64,000 bases of DNA from contig JADHRW010000001.1 in the NCBI GenBank assembly GCA_016777225.1, positions 1-64,000 on the forward strand, written 5' to 3'. Source of the DNA: Candidatus Thalassarchaeum sp. (lineage in GTDB: Archaea; Thermoplasmatota; Poseidoniia; Poseidoniales; Thalassarchaeaceae). A program made the translations under genes and the position numbers. Below, piece after piece: positions 1-9,571 of the stretch. The notes under the pieces were generated by a model. The model was not told where the DNA came from. It saw only the letters and a program-made list of their open reading frames with translations, and searched no databases. How positions within the stretch are numbered: the stretch's first letter is position 1; every line of letters starts with the position of its first letter.

Positions 1-8
1 AAAGTTCT

Positions 9-182
9 ATGGCAACATGTAAACATGAATGGAATAACGAGTTTAGCTTATGGGATATTTTAGAGATAGAGTATACTCATGTATTGATTAAGATAAAATG
101 CAGTAAATGCGGAATGAAGGGTGCCCTTGATTCTGAGATTGATTGGAAAGAAGAATATTGGGATGATGATGAAGATAGTTAA
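9..182 (+). CDS. Small Cys-containing protein (57 aa), possible zinc-binding microprotein
   Basis: Read from sequence: MATCKHEWNNEFSLWDILEIEYTHVLIKIKCSKCGMKGALDSEIDWKEEYWDDDEDS*; CxH and CxxC pairs; below the ORF-track length cutoff. Confidence 0.45.
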   Translation: MATCKHEWNNEFSLWDILEIEYTHVLIKIKCSKCGMKGALDSEIDWKEEYWDDDEDS

Positions 183-264
183 TTGTAAATATGTAACTGA
201 GATTAGGTTATATTCAAAACTACTTAGAACAACATTTCATTAACCAAATGTAATTACTAAGTAT

Positions 265-474
265 ATGAGTGAACTTTTTGCTGAAAACCTTTCTTGGCAT
301 TATCATCTAATACCATTTATTACTGCATTTTTGGGTCTGATCATTGGTATTTTCTTAGTACAAACATTTGGGCCATTGGCAAAGACGATTTTTCCCCCCA
401 TATGCCTAATAATTGGAGGATATGGTGGATTAATAATTCTTGGAGAAATCTCCAAACAAAAAAATGAGCATTAA
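265..474 (+). CDS. Small two-TM membrane protein
   Basis: ORF with two hydrophobic segments. Confidence 0.5.
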   Translation: MSELFAENLSWHYHLIPFITAFLGLIIGIFLVQTFGPLAKTIFPPICLIIGGYGGLIILGEISKQKNEH

Positions 475-1367
475 TTTTTGATTAAAGATTGATTGGCAAT
501 TGTATCATTTATTGAGATTCTAATGATTGCTATCCCTATTATTCCGCTCAGTCCGAATAGAAACATTGCGGAAACTCCTGGTGAAGAAATTGCAACTCTT
601 ATAATAACTGTAGAAAGAACAAATCCAGTATTTCTAGCTAGATTACCAAAATCAGTGTAAAACCAGTATGATATCAGTAGAATTAATATATCTGCGAGAA
701 TTAAAAATGTAAAGAAATCTAAAAAGAAAATCTCTCTATTAACAGAACCTTTTCCATCCATTACGGATTCAATCCAACCACTCATTGATGTGAAAGTAAT
801 GACTATGAAAACTATTAGCATTAATGATGCAATGACTTCTTTCGAATATATAAACGAAGAAAGTTTCTGAGATTCAAAATTTTCATTTTTTGAGTCTTTG
901 CTAATTCTATGGTATACTAATGAAGTGTAAAATAGAACTAAAAAGGCAACACATTCTATAACGAGAAATAGTAAGTCATCATCAATTACCCATTCTTCTT
1001 GAGATTCAACATTTGAGAGCCTTTTCAGAATGTCCCTGACTACCAATAAAGTTGCGATTTCATATTGTTTCCCCACAGATGAAGAAAATGATTCAGGGAT
1101 TGTTCGAATTAGTTGATAAACCTCATATGCTAATAAAATTGAAAATGGGGTGTAAAGTGAAGATAACGGTGAATGAAACATTTCTGAACTTTCTCCAGAT
1201 ATTTTTAACCAATCAGCTTGGATTAAAGTCCAAAATAATAAATGAAGTGAAAAACCAACTATTGCAGATATTATTGCAATACGTCTGACAATTACATCAG
1301 CTTTCTCGCCCAAAAAGAACTCATGGGCCGTTCTGAAAGTAGTTGACATAAGAATTAATATGAACAT
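471..1367 (-). CDS. Multi-pass membrane protein, unknown function
   Basis: 298 aa with several hydrophobic stretches. Confidence 0.65.
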   Translation of the reverse strand: MFILILMSTTFRTAHEFFLGEKADVIVRRIAIISAIVGFSLHLLFWTLIQADWLKISGESSEMFHSPLSSLYTPFSILLAYEVYQLIRTIPESFSSSVGKQYEIATLLVVRDILKRLSNVESQEEWVIDDDLLFLVIECVAFLVLFYTSLVYHRISKDSKNENFESQKLSSFIYSKEVIASLMLIVFIVITFTSMSGWIESVMDGKGSVNREIFFLDFFTFLILADILILLISYWFYTDFGNLARNTGFVLSTVIIRVAISSPGVSAMFLFGLSGIIGIAIIRISINDTIANQSLIKN

Positions 1368-1420
1368 TTACTTTTTATTGTAGGTTAGAAAAAAAAATAC
1401 AAAATAATCATTAATTTCTA

Positions 1421-3415
1421 TTAAATAGTCTGGTTCAGCCAATCCGAACAAGACTGATGAGTACATTTTGGTGGATTAAATAGAAGTTTATTTTCTGGTT
1501 GAATTATATCTATTAATAGATTAGAATTTGAACCTTCAGATACTTCAACGATTGAACTAGTAGAAGCGGGAAGATAATCTTCACCGGTACTAGCCAATGA
1601 TAGTCGAATAGTGTGTCCAGCCTCAATTTGGACATCCATAGCGAAAAACTCCATCTTGGCATTAATAGTATCAAGAATTGGAAGCCATGTTTGTTCTTGA
1701 GTTCCACCCTCATGATATCTTAGATCCATTATTGCGTGACCGATGTGAATGCAATAACCCTCCTCAGAACAGTCTTCTAATAATGCATAAATTTGTCCAC
1801 CTACAGTCGCTGTAGAAACATCAATGTGCAATCTAGGTAATCCTGAAATCCAAATATCTTCTGTAAATGCTTGAGTCTCATAAATAGGTCCGAAATTTCC
1901 ATTTGGAAGTATTGTGGTTGTTCCTCCCGCTATATTCATCAGATCACCTCCAAGATCAAATGGAATGGTCTCCATATCTTGCGGAGGATATCTATCTTCA
2001 ATTCTCCATTGGCCTTGATTAGATTGTATTTCTACAAATAATCCTGGTTTTTCACCCACTCCTTTTAGATACCAATCGAACCATTCTAGTAAATCTTGCA
2101 TCCAGTCAAATCTAACCATTTGTGGATATGCCTCTCTACCTCTACCTTCTCCTGAACGATCGAAATGATAATCTGGCCGATCAGGATAATCATGGTCCCA
2201 TTGACCGAATAGACCTTTGGATTCGATACCAGCATCAATTAATTGATTGATTACAGGTATCGCCATATGAGGATCTACATTCCAGTCATGCATACCTTGA
2301 ATTAGATAAACTGAACCTTCATAATTTTGTAGTACCCTATCAAGGAAGTATCTCTCTTCCCAGTAAGTTCCTGCGAATTCTCCGCCCCACATGTATGCAG
2401 CCACCCCGGTACCAGGACCAATAATATAGTCAGGACATAAGTTTCCAATATCTTCTTGGTCACCATCAATACCATATGACCCATAAACACCGTTGTGCAT
2501 TATCGGTGCTCTAGCTTCACTACTACCGTTTTTCCACATCAATTCCATTACTCCAATTAGTCCAGAAATTGGAACAATTGTCTTTAGATATTCATTACCG
2601 AATGTAGCTGCCTGCCATGGAGTAGAACCATCATATGATTTGCCAATCATTGACACTCCGCCATTACTCCAGTCTTGTGTCCCTAGCCAAGTAACTGCTG
2701 CATCAACTCCAAGTTGCTCTGCATTACCCATCAGGTCCATACAATGATTCGAACGTCCAGTACCCATCACAGAAACCTGAGCAAAAGCATATCCATGAGG
2801 CAAAATCTGGTCAATAATCATCTTTCCTAACCATGTACCAGGGACTTCAATTGAAGGAGTTTCAACACTGACTTCATCAAAATAAGGCCCGAATTCGGCA
2901 ATAACAGGGACCGTCACCCCTTCAGGTACATCTGGAAGCCAAACTGCAAGACTGACTACCCCATTAGGAGCAGACCCCCCCTCACTAAGAGGAAGTTCAA
3001 AGTTGACAAAGTAGTGAGTTGAATTCCAATCATTCTCAGTTTCTATAATTTCATAGTTTCCATATTCCATGACAAATCCATTACCTTGATCTGTAGTGTA
3101 TGGCCACTCCGACCTCTCCCATACTGGAACTCTATCATAAATTCCTAAATCTTTTTTTATTTCATCAACCACATCGTCTATTATCCACATAGATAAAGAT
3201 AGTAAAATCATTATAGTTGCCATGAAAATAGCAATTGCAAATAATTTTATCTTCGAATTAATACTCTCAAATCCACCAAATAGGGTTATTGATTTGTTAT
3301 CTTTGACAGGTACCCCTTCTATGATCATGGATACTGATTCACCATCTTTGACAGGTATACCTTCTATCATCAGAGATACTGATTTACCATCTTTGACGGG
3401 CACCTCTCCTACCAT
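1421..3415 (-). CDS. CocE/NonD-type (X-Pro dipeptidyl-peptidase S15-like) hydrolase with N-terminal repeats and one TM
   Basis: GKSYDG nucleophile-elbow-like motif, 'GMHDWNVDP', C-terminal jelly-roll-like segment; N-terminal tandem 'EG.PVKDGKSVS' units before a TM. Confidence 0.8.
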   Translation of the reverse strand: MVGEVPVKDGKSVSLMIEGIPVKDGESVSMIIEGVPVKDNKSITLFGGFESINSKIKLFAIAIFMATIMILLSLSMWIIDDVVDEIKKDLGIYDRVPVWERSEWPYTTDQGNGFVMEYGNYEIIETENDWNSTHYFVNFELPLSEGGSAPNGVVSLAVWLPDVPEGVTVPVIAEFGPYFDEVSVETPSIEVPGTWLGKMIIDQILPHGYAFAQVSVMGTGRSNHCMDLMGNAEQLGVDAAVTWLGTQDWSNGGVSMIGKSYDGSTPWQAATFGNEYLKTIVPISGLIGVMELMWKNGSSEARAPIMHNGVYGSYGIDGDQEDIGNLCPDYIIGPGTGVAAYMWGGEFAGTYWEERYFLDRVLQNYEGSVYLIQGMHDWNVDPHMAIPVINQLIDAGIESKGLFGQWDHDYPDRPDYHFDRSGEGRGREAYPQMVRFDWMQDLLEWFDWYLKGVGEKPGLFVEIQSNQGQWRIEDRYPPQDMETIPFDLGGDLMNIAGGTTTILPNGNFGPIYETQAFTEDIWISGLPRLHIDVSTATVGGQIYALLEDCSEEGYCIHIGHAIMDLRYHEGGTQEQTWLPILDTINAKMEFFAMDVQIEAGHTIRLSLASTGEDYLPASTSSIVEVSEGSNSNLLIDIIQPENKLLFNPPKCTHQSCSDWLNQTI

Positions 3416-3588
3416 AGTAAACTGGCGTACAGAATAGTATTATTCAGATTTATGTATTATTGATTATTTTAAAAAATATAAATTAAGAAAAATAAATCTC
3501 AAAGTTAACTGAATAGAGACAAGTATATTTAAACTAAAACTGAAAAAGTAAACAGGCATTCATTAATGAATCATTACAACGTATAATA

Positions 3589-3678
3589 ATGAACTCAGGA
3601 CATATACTTGTAATACTAATAGGTTTTTACGCATCTTTCGCTGTTACAGTGATGAGCGTTACACCATTCTTAGGTTAA
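3589..3678 (+). CDS. Possible 29-aa single-TM peptide
   Basis: MNSGHILVILIGFYASFAVTVMSVTPFLG*; in otherwise noncoding sequence. Confidence 0.25.
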   Translation: MNSGHILVILIGFYASFAVTVMSVTPFLG

Positions 3679-3851
3679 TTACCAACACTCAGGAAATTAA
3701 GAAATTCTTGATAACCTTGTTAAATCTTCTACGAAACTCATCGTTTGTATTTAATGAATCAATCTATGTGAATATTACTGGATCTCCAGTAGTATGATAA
3801 ATAGAGACTGAAGCAAAGGAATAGCACATACAGAACCTTTGGAGATATTTT

Positions 3852-4427
3852 ATGAATAATTCAGGTCATAGACTAGGCGCATCAGGAACTAGGTTAGAGA
3901 ATACCATTGAAGGTTTGAGGAACGCCATTGATAATACTAAAAATCCTAAATTCAAATATTGGGAATTTGATATCAGAGAATCAATTGACGGAATCGTTTT
4001 TGTTTTTCATGATGACAATATAGAGAAAAATGGAGAATTAGTAGAGATAGCTAAGATGACTTTTTCAGATATTCTAGATGCAGGAGAATCTTTGGATATT
4101 AAGATACCTACCTTCAACGAAATAGTCAATGAATTAGAAGGACGCAAAGAAAAAGTAATGGTAGAAATCAAGGAAGTTTTTTCTGATGGAGCCAGAATGG
4201 AAATAATTCAATCACTATCTAAATTGGAAAATTGGAAATTGATGGCTACACCTGAGCGATTCGAAAAATCATTCCCTAAGGATTCAAGAGCACATTGGAG
4301 CGAAGAAATTAGTAATTCAGGTATTGAATTAGTCAGAGTAGGGAGACATCGAGTAAACCTCTTCAAAGCGGCAGAATCTCGTTTTGGATGGGTTTTTGCA
4401 GGGCCAAAATGGCTATTTGGTTTCTAA
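3852..4427 (+). CDS. Short glycerophosphodiester phosphodiesterase (GDPD)-like protein
   Basis: N-terminal GHR...ENT, WEFDIRESIDG, FHDD arrangement typical of GDPD; only 191 aa. Confidence 0.65.
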   Translation: MNNSGHRLGASGTRLENTIEGLRNAIDNTKNPKFKYWEFDIRESIDGIVFVFHDDNIEKNGELVEIAKMTFSDILDAGESLDIKIPTFNEIVNELEGRKEKVMVEIKEVFSDGARMEIIQSLSKLENWKLMATPERFEKSFPKDSRAHWSEEISNSGIELVRVGRHRVNLFKAAESRFGWVFAGPKWLFGF

Positions 4428-4587
4428 ATACATAATAATTACGAAGTTTATGTTACCCTAAATATTATCATTAGATCACTATGTAAGTTCAAGTGGTGGA
4501 ATGATTGTCGGCTTTGGTAAAGATACTGGAGATGAACTTCTCGTTTTCTATTGGACCGGCAATATTGATCTAATCAAATGATTAAAA

Positions 4588-4830
4588 TTACTCTTCCTGT
4601 CTAACAGTTAGATGAGGAAATGGTATACCGATATTATTTCCCTTAAATTGTGCTAAAATTTCCACTAATAACCAATCCTTAGCTTTCCTTTCATTATTGT
4701 AATCATCCACCCAACAATCTAGTCTAAAGACTAATGCTGTTTCAGTGATATCGTAGAGAAGTACTTCGGTTTTCGAACTCTCTATAGTAAAATCACAATC
4801 ATTAATTGCTCAGAGCCTTAATCACCTTAT
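4588..4830 (-). pseudogene. Remnant of MscS-type mechanosensitive channel C-terminal domain
   Basis: Minus strand reads HKKDKVIKAL [frameshift] INDCDFTIESSKTEVLLYDITETALVFRLDCWVDDYNNERKAKDWLLVEILAQFKGNNIGIPFPHLTVRQEE*; 'IPFPHLTV' matches the MscS C-terminal signature; no upstream channel domain. Confidence 0.6.
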
Positions 4831-4881
4831 CTTTCTTGTGCCTGCAAAAATAGAAAAAAACGCCAAAAAAGGAGATTTTGG

Positions 4882-4956
4882 TGCTCGTGCCGGGATTTGA
4901 ACCCGGGTCGCCGCCTCGAAAGGGCGGCATGATGGACCGAACTACACCACACGAGC
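4882..4956 (-). tRNA. tRNA-Glu (UUC)
   Basis: Acceptor GCTCGTG/CACGAGC, anticodon loop CTTTCGA, T-loop GGTTCAAATCC; 3' CCA encoded at 4879-4881. Confidence 0.95.
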
Positions 4957-5023
4957 GGTGAGTCGCCGAGAAGCGAACCCCACATAATCACAACGGTTCA
5001 AACTACTAAAAAAAAAAGTAGAT

Positions 5024-7102
5024 TTAATCGTACATATTATCACTTTCTGACATTTCTTCAGAGTCGTTATTCTGAGATTTAGGTTGATAAAATAATATTA
5101 AAATAAAGAGTATGATAATGGCCAAAGCTGTTGTATCTTGAATTTTCAAAGAATTAGAAAGAACCGATTTATCAGGGTCATTAGGATACATATCTGAATT
5201 ATCACCCACTCCATCACCGTCTGAGTCTAATGTTTCATTACGATCATATGGGAACATATCTGAATTATCACCCACTCCATCACCATCTGAATCTAATATT
5301 TCATTAGTATCATTTGGAAATACATCAGAATTATCACCTACACCATCATTATCGAAATCTAAAGTTTCATTAGAATCGTAAGGGAATATATCAGAGTTAT
5401 CCCCTACACCATCACTATCGGCATCATTATATTCGAAAAAATCATTAGGAAAGGCATCGGAATTATCACCTACACCATCTCCATCTAAGTCATGATTTTC
5501 CAGAGGGTCGAGAGGAAACATATCTGAGTTATCTCCAATACCATCTCCATCTGAGTCATAACTCTCTAACGGGTCAAGAGGGAACATATCTGAGTTATCT
5601 CCAATACCATCTCCATCTGAGTCATAACTCTCTAACGGATCAAGAGGGAACATATCTGAATTATCACCTACACCGTCTGCATCTGAGTCATAATTCTCTA
5701 ATGGGTCAAGAGGGAACATATCTGAATTATCACCTATCCCATCATTATCTGAATCATGATTTTCTAGTGGATTAAAAGGAAAAATATCAGAATTATCGCC
5801 CACTCCATCCCCATCAGCATCTATAGTTTCCAGAGGATTTAGAGGGAAAATATCTGAGTTATCACCCACCCCATCGACATCAGTATCTATTGTTTCATTA
5901 GGATCATTTGGGAATATATCTGAATTATCTCCAACACCATCTCCATCTGAGTCATAATTTTCTAATGGTTCAAGAGGGAACATATCTGAGTTATCTCCAA
6001 CACCATCTCCATCAGAGTCTATTGTTTCATTAGAATCATTTGGGAATATGTCTGAGTTATCCCCAACACCATCTCCATCTGTATCAATAGTCTCATTAGG
6101 ATCATTTGGGAAAGCATCGTCATCATCTCGAATCCCATCTCCATCTGAATCTGGAACATAACCACTAAGTCCCCAATCTAATATTTCATCTGCGAAATCA
6201 TGATTACTCGTTGTCCAAATATTTGGAATATGACCCTCAGAAGGCATTGACCACAAAGACACACGATTTCCCGAATTACAGCCCAAATATTCGGATACAA
6301 ACGTATCGTTTTCGGCTCCAGAAATAAAGTCATATTGAGTTGTCTGTGTGGAAGATGATTGACAACTAGACCGATTGGCCCAATAAGATACCGTTTCAGA
6401 TGCCGATGGATATTCATTACCAAGAATCGCCCCCCCATCGTAATAAATAGTGGAATCTAGTTCACCATGTATCTGTAGTATGTTTGGAGTACCAGTATTT
6501 TCACAATCAGTAAAATCATCATAAGTTGCACCAGCAAGAGAAATTGCAGATCTAATCATAAATCCTCTCTCACAAGCCATTCGATGAGCCATGAAACCAC
6601 CATTAGAATATCCAACAAGAATTACTCCTTCAGAATCAGCACCATAGTATGTAATTGCCTCATTTATCAGAATTGTCAACCAAGCTACATCATCAACTTC
6701 TTCTCCCCAAACGTTACAGCAAGCATCAGTTGCATTCCAATATCTTTGACCTGAAGCACTGATAGTACCATCGGGCCTCAGCAATAAATGGCCATTTTCA
6801 TGAACACTATCTACTAAATCGAGATATGAGGAGACACCTGATCCGGAACTAGTAAAACCATGTAAAGCAATAACTAATGGTAACTTGTGACTGAAATTAT
6901 GCCCACCAGGCATTTCTAGCATTGCAGTTCTATTTAAAGGACCGATCTCCACTATTGTATGATTATCTGTATATTGAATTGCATATTTCTCTGAGAATTC
7001 AGAATCAAACAAAATATCATTAGAATCATTGATCTTTACTGGATATAATTGTAAAATAAGAATAGAAACAACTGATAAAACAAGTAGCCTTTTTCTAATC
7101 AT
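5024..7102 (-). CDS. PHB-depolymerase/LpqC-like secreted esterase with long thrombospondin type-3-like repeat stalk and C-terminal TM anchor
   Basis: LVIALHGFTSSGSGV, VGYSNGGFMAHRMACE, 'SEGHIPN'; then about a dozen DSDGDGVGDNSD.FP repeats; C-terminal hydrophobic segment. Confidence 0.82.
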   Translation of the reverse strand: MIRKRLLVLSVVSILILQLYPVKINDSNDILFDSEFSEKYAIQYTDNHTIVEIGPLNRTAMLEMPGGHNFSHKLPLVIALHGFTSSGSGVSSYLDLVDSVHENGHLLLRPDGTISASGQRYWNATDACCNVWGEEVDDVAWLTILINEAITYYGADSEGVILVGYSNGGFMAHRMACERGFMIRSAISLAGATYDDFTDCENTGTPNILQIHGELDSTIYYDGGAILGNEYPSASETVSYWANRSSCQSSSTQTTQYDFISGAENDTFVSEYLGCNSGNRVSLWSMPSEGHIPNIWTTSNHDFADEILDWGLSGYVPDSDGDGIRDDDDAFPNDPNETIDTDGDGVGDNSDIFPNDSNETIDSDGDGVGDNSDMFPLEPLENYDSDGDGVGDNSDIFPNDPNETIDTDVDGVGDNSDIFPLNPLETIDADGDGVGDNSDIFPFNPLENHDSDNDGIGDNSDMFPLDPLENYDSDADGVGDNSDMFPLDPLESYDSDGDGIGDNSDMFPLDPLESYDSDGDGIGDNSDMFPLDPLENHDLDGDGVGDNSDAFPNDFFEYNDADSDGVGDNSDIFPYDSNETLDFDNDGVGDNSDVFPNDTNEILDSDGDGVGDNSDMFPYDRNETLDSDGDGVGDNSDMYPNDPDKSVLSNSLKIQDTTALAIIILFILILFYQPKSQNNDSEEMSESDNMYD
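5193..6170. repeat. Tandem array of TSP3-like coding repeats
   Basis: Periodic 'ccatctccatctgagtc...tctgaattatc' units encoding DSDGDGVGDNSDxFPxxPxE. Confidence 0.9.
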
Positions 7103-7752
7103 TCAGATTCCTCAATATTCAATGCATTCCACCAATTAATTAGAGGGACGATTAAAATAATACATAATATTGACACCAAAGTGAAATTTTGCCAAGTAAG
7201 TGAACTTTTCATAGATTCACCATAAACTCCAATCAAAAAACCAACTGACCCGAATCTGATGCCACGACCAAATATTCCAGCTAATGCAAAGAGTCGGATA
7301 TCCATACGACCTGCTCCAGCTATCCAGGCTAAGGCTTTGTAAGGAATCGGGGAAACTGCAGCAAGAAATACTCCCGCTGTGCCATATTTCTTAGTTAAAG
7401 TATTGAGACGATTGATGTTTGCTTGACTCACGAATTTTTCCAATATTGGGATACCACCATAATATCCAATAGCATAACCAATAAATGCTCCAAAAACACT
7501 ACTCAATGTTGCAACTAATACTATCATAGATATTGCAAATAGACTGTCTGCCTCTACCACCATTGGTATTACCAGAACATCAGGAGGTATTGGCTGAAAT
7601 GCTGCTTCTGATGCTGAGACAAGAGCCAAACCAAGTAAACCAATTCCATCTGCCCATTCGATAAATGGTTGGAATAAATCACTCGGGCTAGTACCACTCA
7701 CAAACTGGCCTATCTCATTGTGCGAATGAACATTTTCCGAATATGAGCACAT
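7099..7752 (-). CDS. DedA/VTT (SNARE-associated) family membrane protein
   Basis: GAFIGYAIGYYGG, 'SPIPYKALAWIAG', typical VTT domain layout. Confidence 0.75.
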   Translation of the reverse strand: MCSYSENVHSHNEIGQFVSGTSPSDLFQPFIEWADGIGLLGLALVSASEAAFQPIPPDVLVIPMVVEADSLFAISMIVLVATLSSVFGAFIGYAIGYYGGIPILEKFVSQANINRLNTLTKKYGTAGVFLAAVSPIPYKALAWIAGAGRMDIRLFALAGIFGRGIRFGSVGFLIGVYGESMKSSLTWQNFTLVSILCIILIVPLINWWNALNIEESE

Positions 7753-7777
7753 GATTACACCGATTACTGATATGTAA

Positions 7778-8290
7778 GTGGCTGCTCGCCATATTATGAG
7801 TGGAGAGGTTCTTGATACTGGCGCTCTAATATCATGGTCAATAAATCAGATGAATGGTTGCGTTGTGACACCATCTCAAAGAGAGGAAATATTGAAAATT
7901 GCTCCTGAGAGAGAAGTTGTAATTAATACTAGTAATCTAATATGGAAGATGCCAGATGAAGAGAGTTTAGCACGTGCGAGTAAATTCGCTGTAGATACAG
8001 GAGACATGGCTGGATTATCAAAAGTTGATTTAGAACTACTTGCACTATCTATTCAAGAAAATAAAAAACTTATCACTGACGACTATAGATTACAAAATCT
8101 AGCAGAAAAAGCAGGAATTAATTGGGGTTCAATTTCAACTAAAGGGATAAGTAAGTTATGGGAATGGGAACTAAAATGTTTAGCATGTAAGAAAGAATAT
8201 CCAACTCCTGAAGTACCTAATAAGAGAAAATCAGATTGGGGCGAATGTGTAGATTGCGGTTCAAGTCTGAAATTAAAAAGAAAAAAATGA
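7778..8290 (+). CDS. Nob1-like PIN-domain endoribonuclease with zinc ribbon
   Basis: N-terminal LDTGALI PIN motif, 'LITDDYRLQNLA', C-terminal CxxC...CxxC ribbon. Confidence 0.85.
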   Translation: MAARHIMSGEVLDTGALISWSINQMNGCVVTPSQREEILKIAPEREVVINTSNLIWKMPDEESLARASKFAVDTGDMAGLSKVDLELLALSIQENKKLITDDYRLQNLAEKAGINWGSISTKGISKLWEWELKCLACKKEYPTPEVPNKRKSDWGECVDCGSSLKLKRKK

Positions 8291-8497
8291 TTATTCAGAT
8301 TCATCTTGGTGTTCTTTAGTCATTCCACCACGATCAATATCTGCTCCAGCAGATGACATATTTTCTTGTAATCCTCTTTGGACTTGCCCTTTGAACAGAC
8401 CTAAGTTATATCCAAGTTCAGGTATTTTCTTTGCACCAAACAGAATGAAACCAAGAATAAAAAGTACTATGATTTCTTGTGTGCCGAAGACTCCCAT
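8291..8497 (-). CDS. tatA: Sec-independent translocase TatA/E
   Basis: GTQEIIVLFILGFILFGAKKIPELGYNLG: TatA hinge and amphipathic helix. Confidence 0.85.
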   Translation of the reverse strand: MGVFGTQEIIVLFILGFILFGAKKIPELGYNLGLFKGQVQRGLQENMSSAGADIDRGGMTKEHQDESE

Positions 8498-8547
8498 ACT
8501 AAGCCTGAACTGGCTTTATCCTTCAAAGGCTTCGGCTAATTAATCTC

Positions 8548-8814
8548 TTATCCACCTGAAACAGGTGGTAAAAAGGCAATTTCATATGAATCACCCAATA
8601 ACAAATCCAAATCTGCGCCTATCTCGCCATTGACAGCAATGAGTAAACCCTTAGATAGCATTGAGGTTAAATTAAATCTTTCAACAAGTTCCTTAACAGT
8701 GGTTCCATCAAGTAATGATAATTCAATCATTTTGTGGCCTATATTTTCTGCTAAAGGTCCAAAAAATAGTAGCTTTACTTTGATTGCCCCCTCATCAGGT
8801 AGTATAGATACCAT
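8548..8814 (-). CDS. MoaD/ThiS-like ubiquitin-fold protein (SAMP candidate)
   Basis: KLLFFGPLAE...TVKELV...IAFLPPVSGG; C-terminal di-glycine. Confidence 0.8.
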   Translation of the reverse strand: MVSILPDEGAIKVKLLFFGPLAENIGHKMIELSLLDGTTVKELVERFNLTSMLSKGLLIAVNGEIGADLDLLLGDSYEIAFLPPVSGG

Positions 8815-8873
8815 AACTCTCCGAGTAGGAGTTTGCCAATCAAACCATCTATCCGACTGGTAGAATCTAAATC

Positions 8874-9569
8874 TTGACTACCACTCGTAAGGTCATGAAA
8901 GATATACAGGCAGTAGTTTTTGATTGTGATGGAGTTTTAGTTGACATAGGTTCATCGTGGCAACAAATACATGAGCACTTTGGTACAAATAATCTTGAAA
9001 CATTAGAAAAATTCCTTAATAACGAGATTACAGATGATGAATTTATGGCTATGGATATCAAAATGTGGCTTGATATTCAGGAAAAAATACACATGGATGA
9101 AATAATGAGATGTTTTTCTGGTGTGAAATTGATGAAAGGAGCTAGAGATGTTGTTGATGAACTCAAGAAAAGAGGGATTTATGTAGCAATTGTATCCTCA
9201 GGAGTTGCTAGATTTATTGGATCTATTGCGCATATGCTGAAGGTAGATGATTGGGCAGCTAACGACTTTCTTTGGGATGATGATGGTTTCTTATCAGGTC
9301 CTACCCCATCAACGGTTAGCTCACATGATAAAGGAATAATGGTTGAAAAATTATCTAAAATAAATGAATTCAATCCAGAACTGATTTGGAGTGTTGGAGA
9401 CTCAAGTACAGATCTTTCAATGCAAATCCCTGGTTCGAACTTTATTGGATTCAATCCAGCACGCCAAAGATCACTTGATGCATTCGAAAATGCGGATGTA
9501 CCGATTGTAATTGAAAGAGATTTAACAATGATATGGCCTATTATTTTCGGTGAGGAATTCCCTAATTAG
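8874..9569 (+). CDS. HAD-superfamily phosphatase, phosphoserine phosphatase-like
   Basis: VVFDCDGVLVD, 'IVSSGVARF', 'SVGDSSTDLSM' HAD motifs. Confidence 0.8.
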   Translation: MTTTRKVMKDIQAVVFDCDGVLVDIGSSWQQIHEHFGTNNLETLEKFLNNEITDDEFMAMDIKMWLDIQEKIHMDEIMRCFSGVKLMKGARDVVDELKKRGIYVAIVSSGVARFIGSIAHMLKVDDWAANDFLWDDDGFLSGPTPSTVSSHDKGIMVEKLSKINEFNPELIWSVGDSSTDLSMQIPGSNFIGFNPARQRSLDAFENADVPIVIERDLTMIWPIIFGEEFPN

Positions 9570-9571
9570 TT

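Noticed and set aside
1052-1288. Plus-strand 78-aa ORF
   Set aside because: Antisense to a well-supported minus-strand membrane gene; no recognisable domain.
5193-6170. Regularly spaced repeats that could look like a CRISPR array
   Set aside because: The repeats are in frame, encode DSDGDGVGDNSD TSP3-like units throughout, and have no unique spacers or cas genes nearby.
6178-6438. 86-aa minus-strand ORF
   Set aside because: Alternative frame inside the esterase gene; low-complexity translation of another coding frame.
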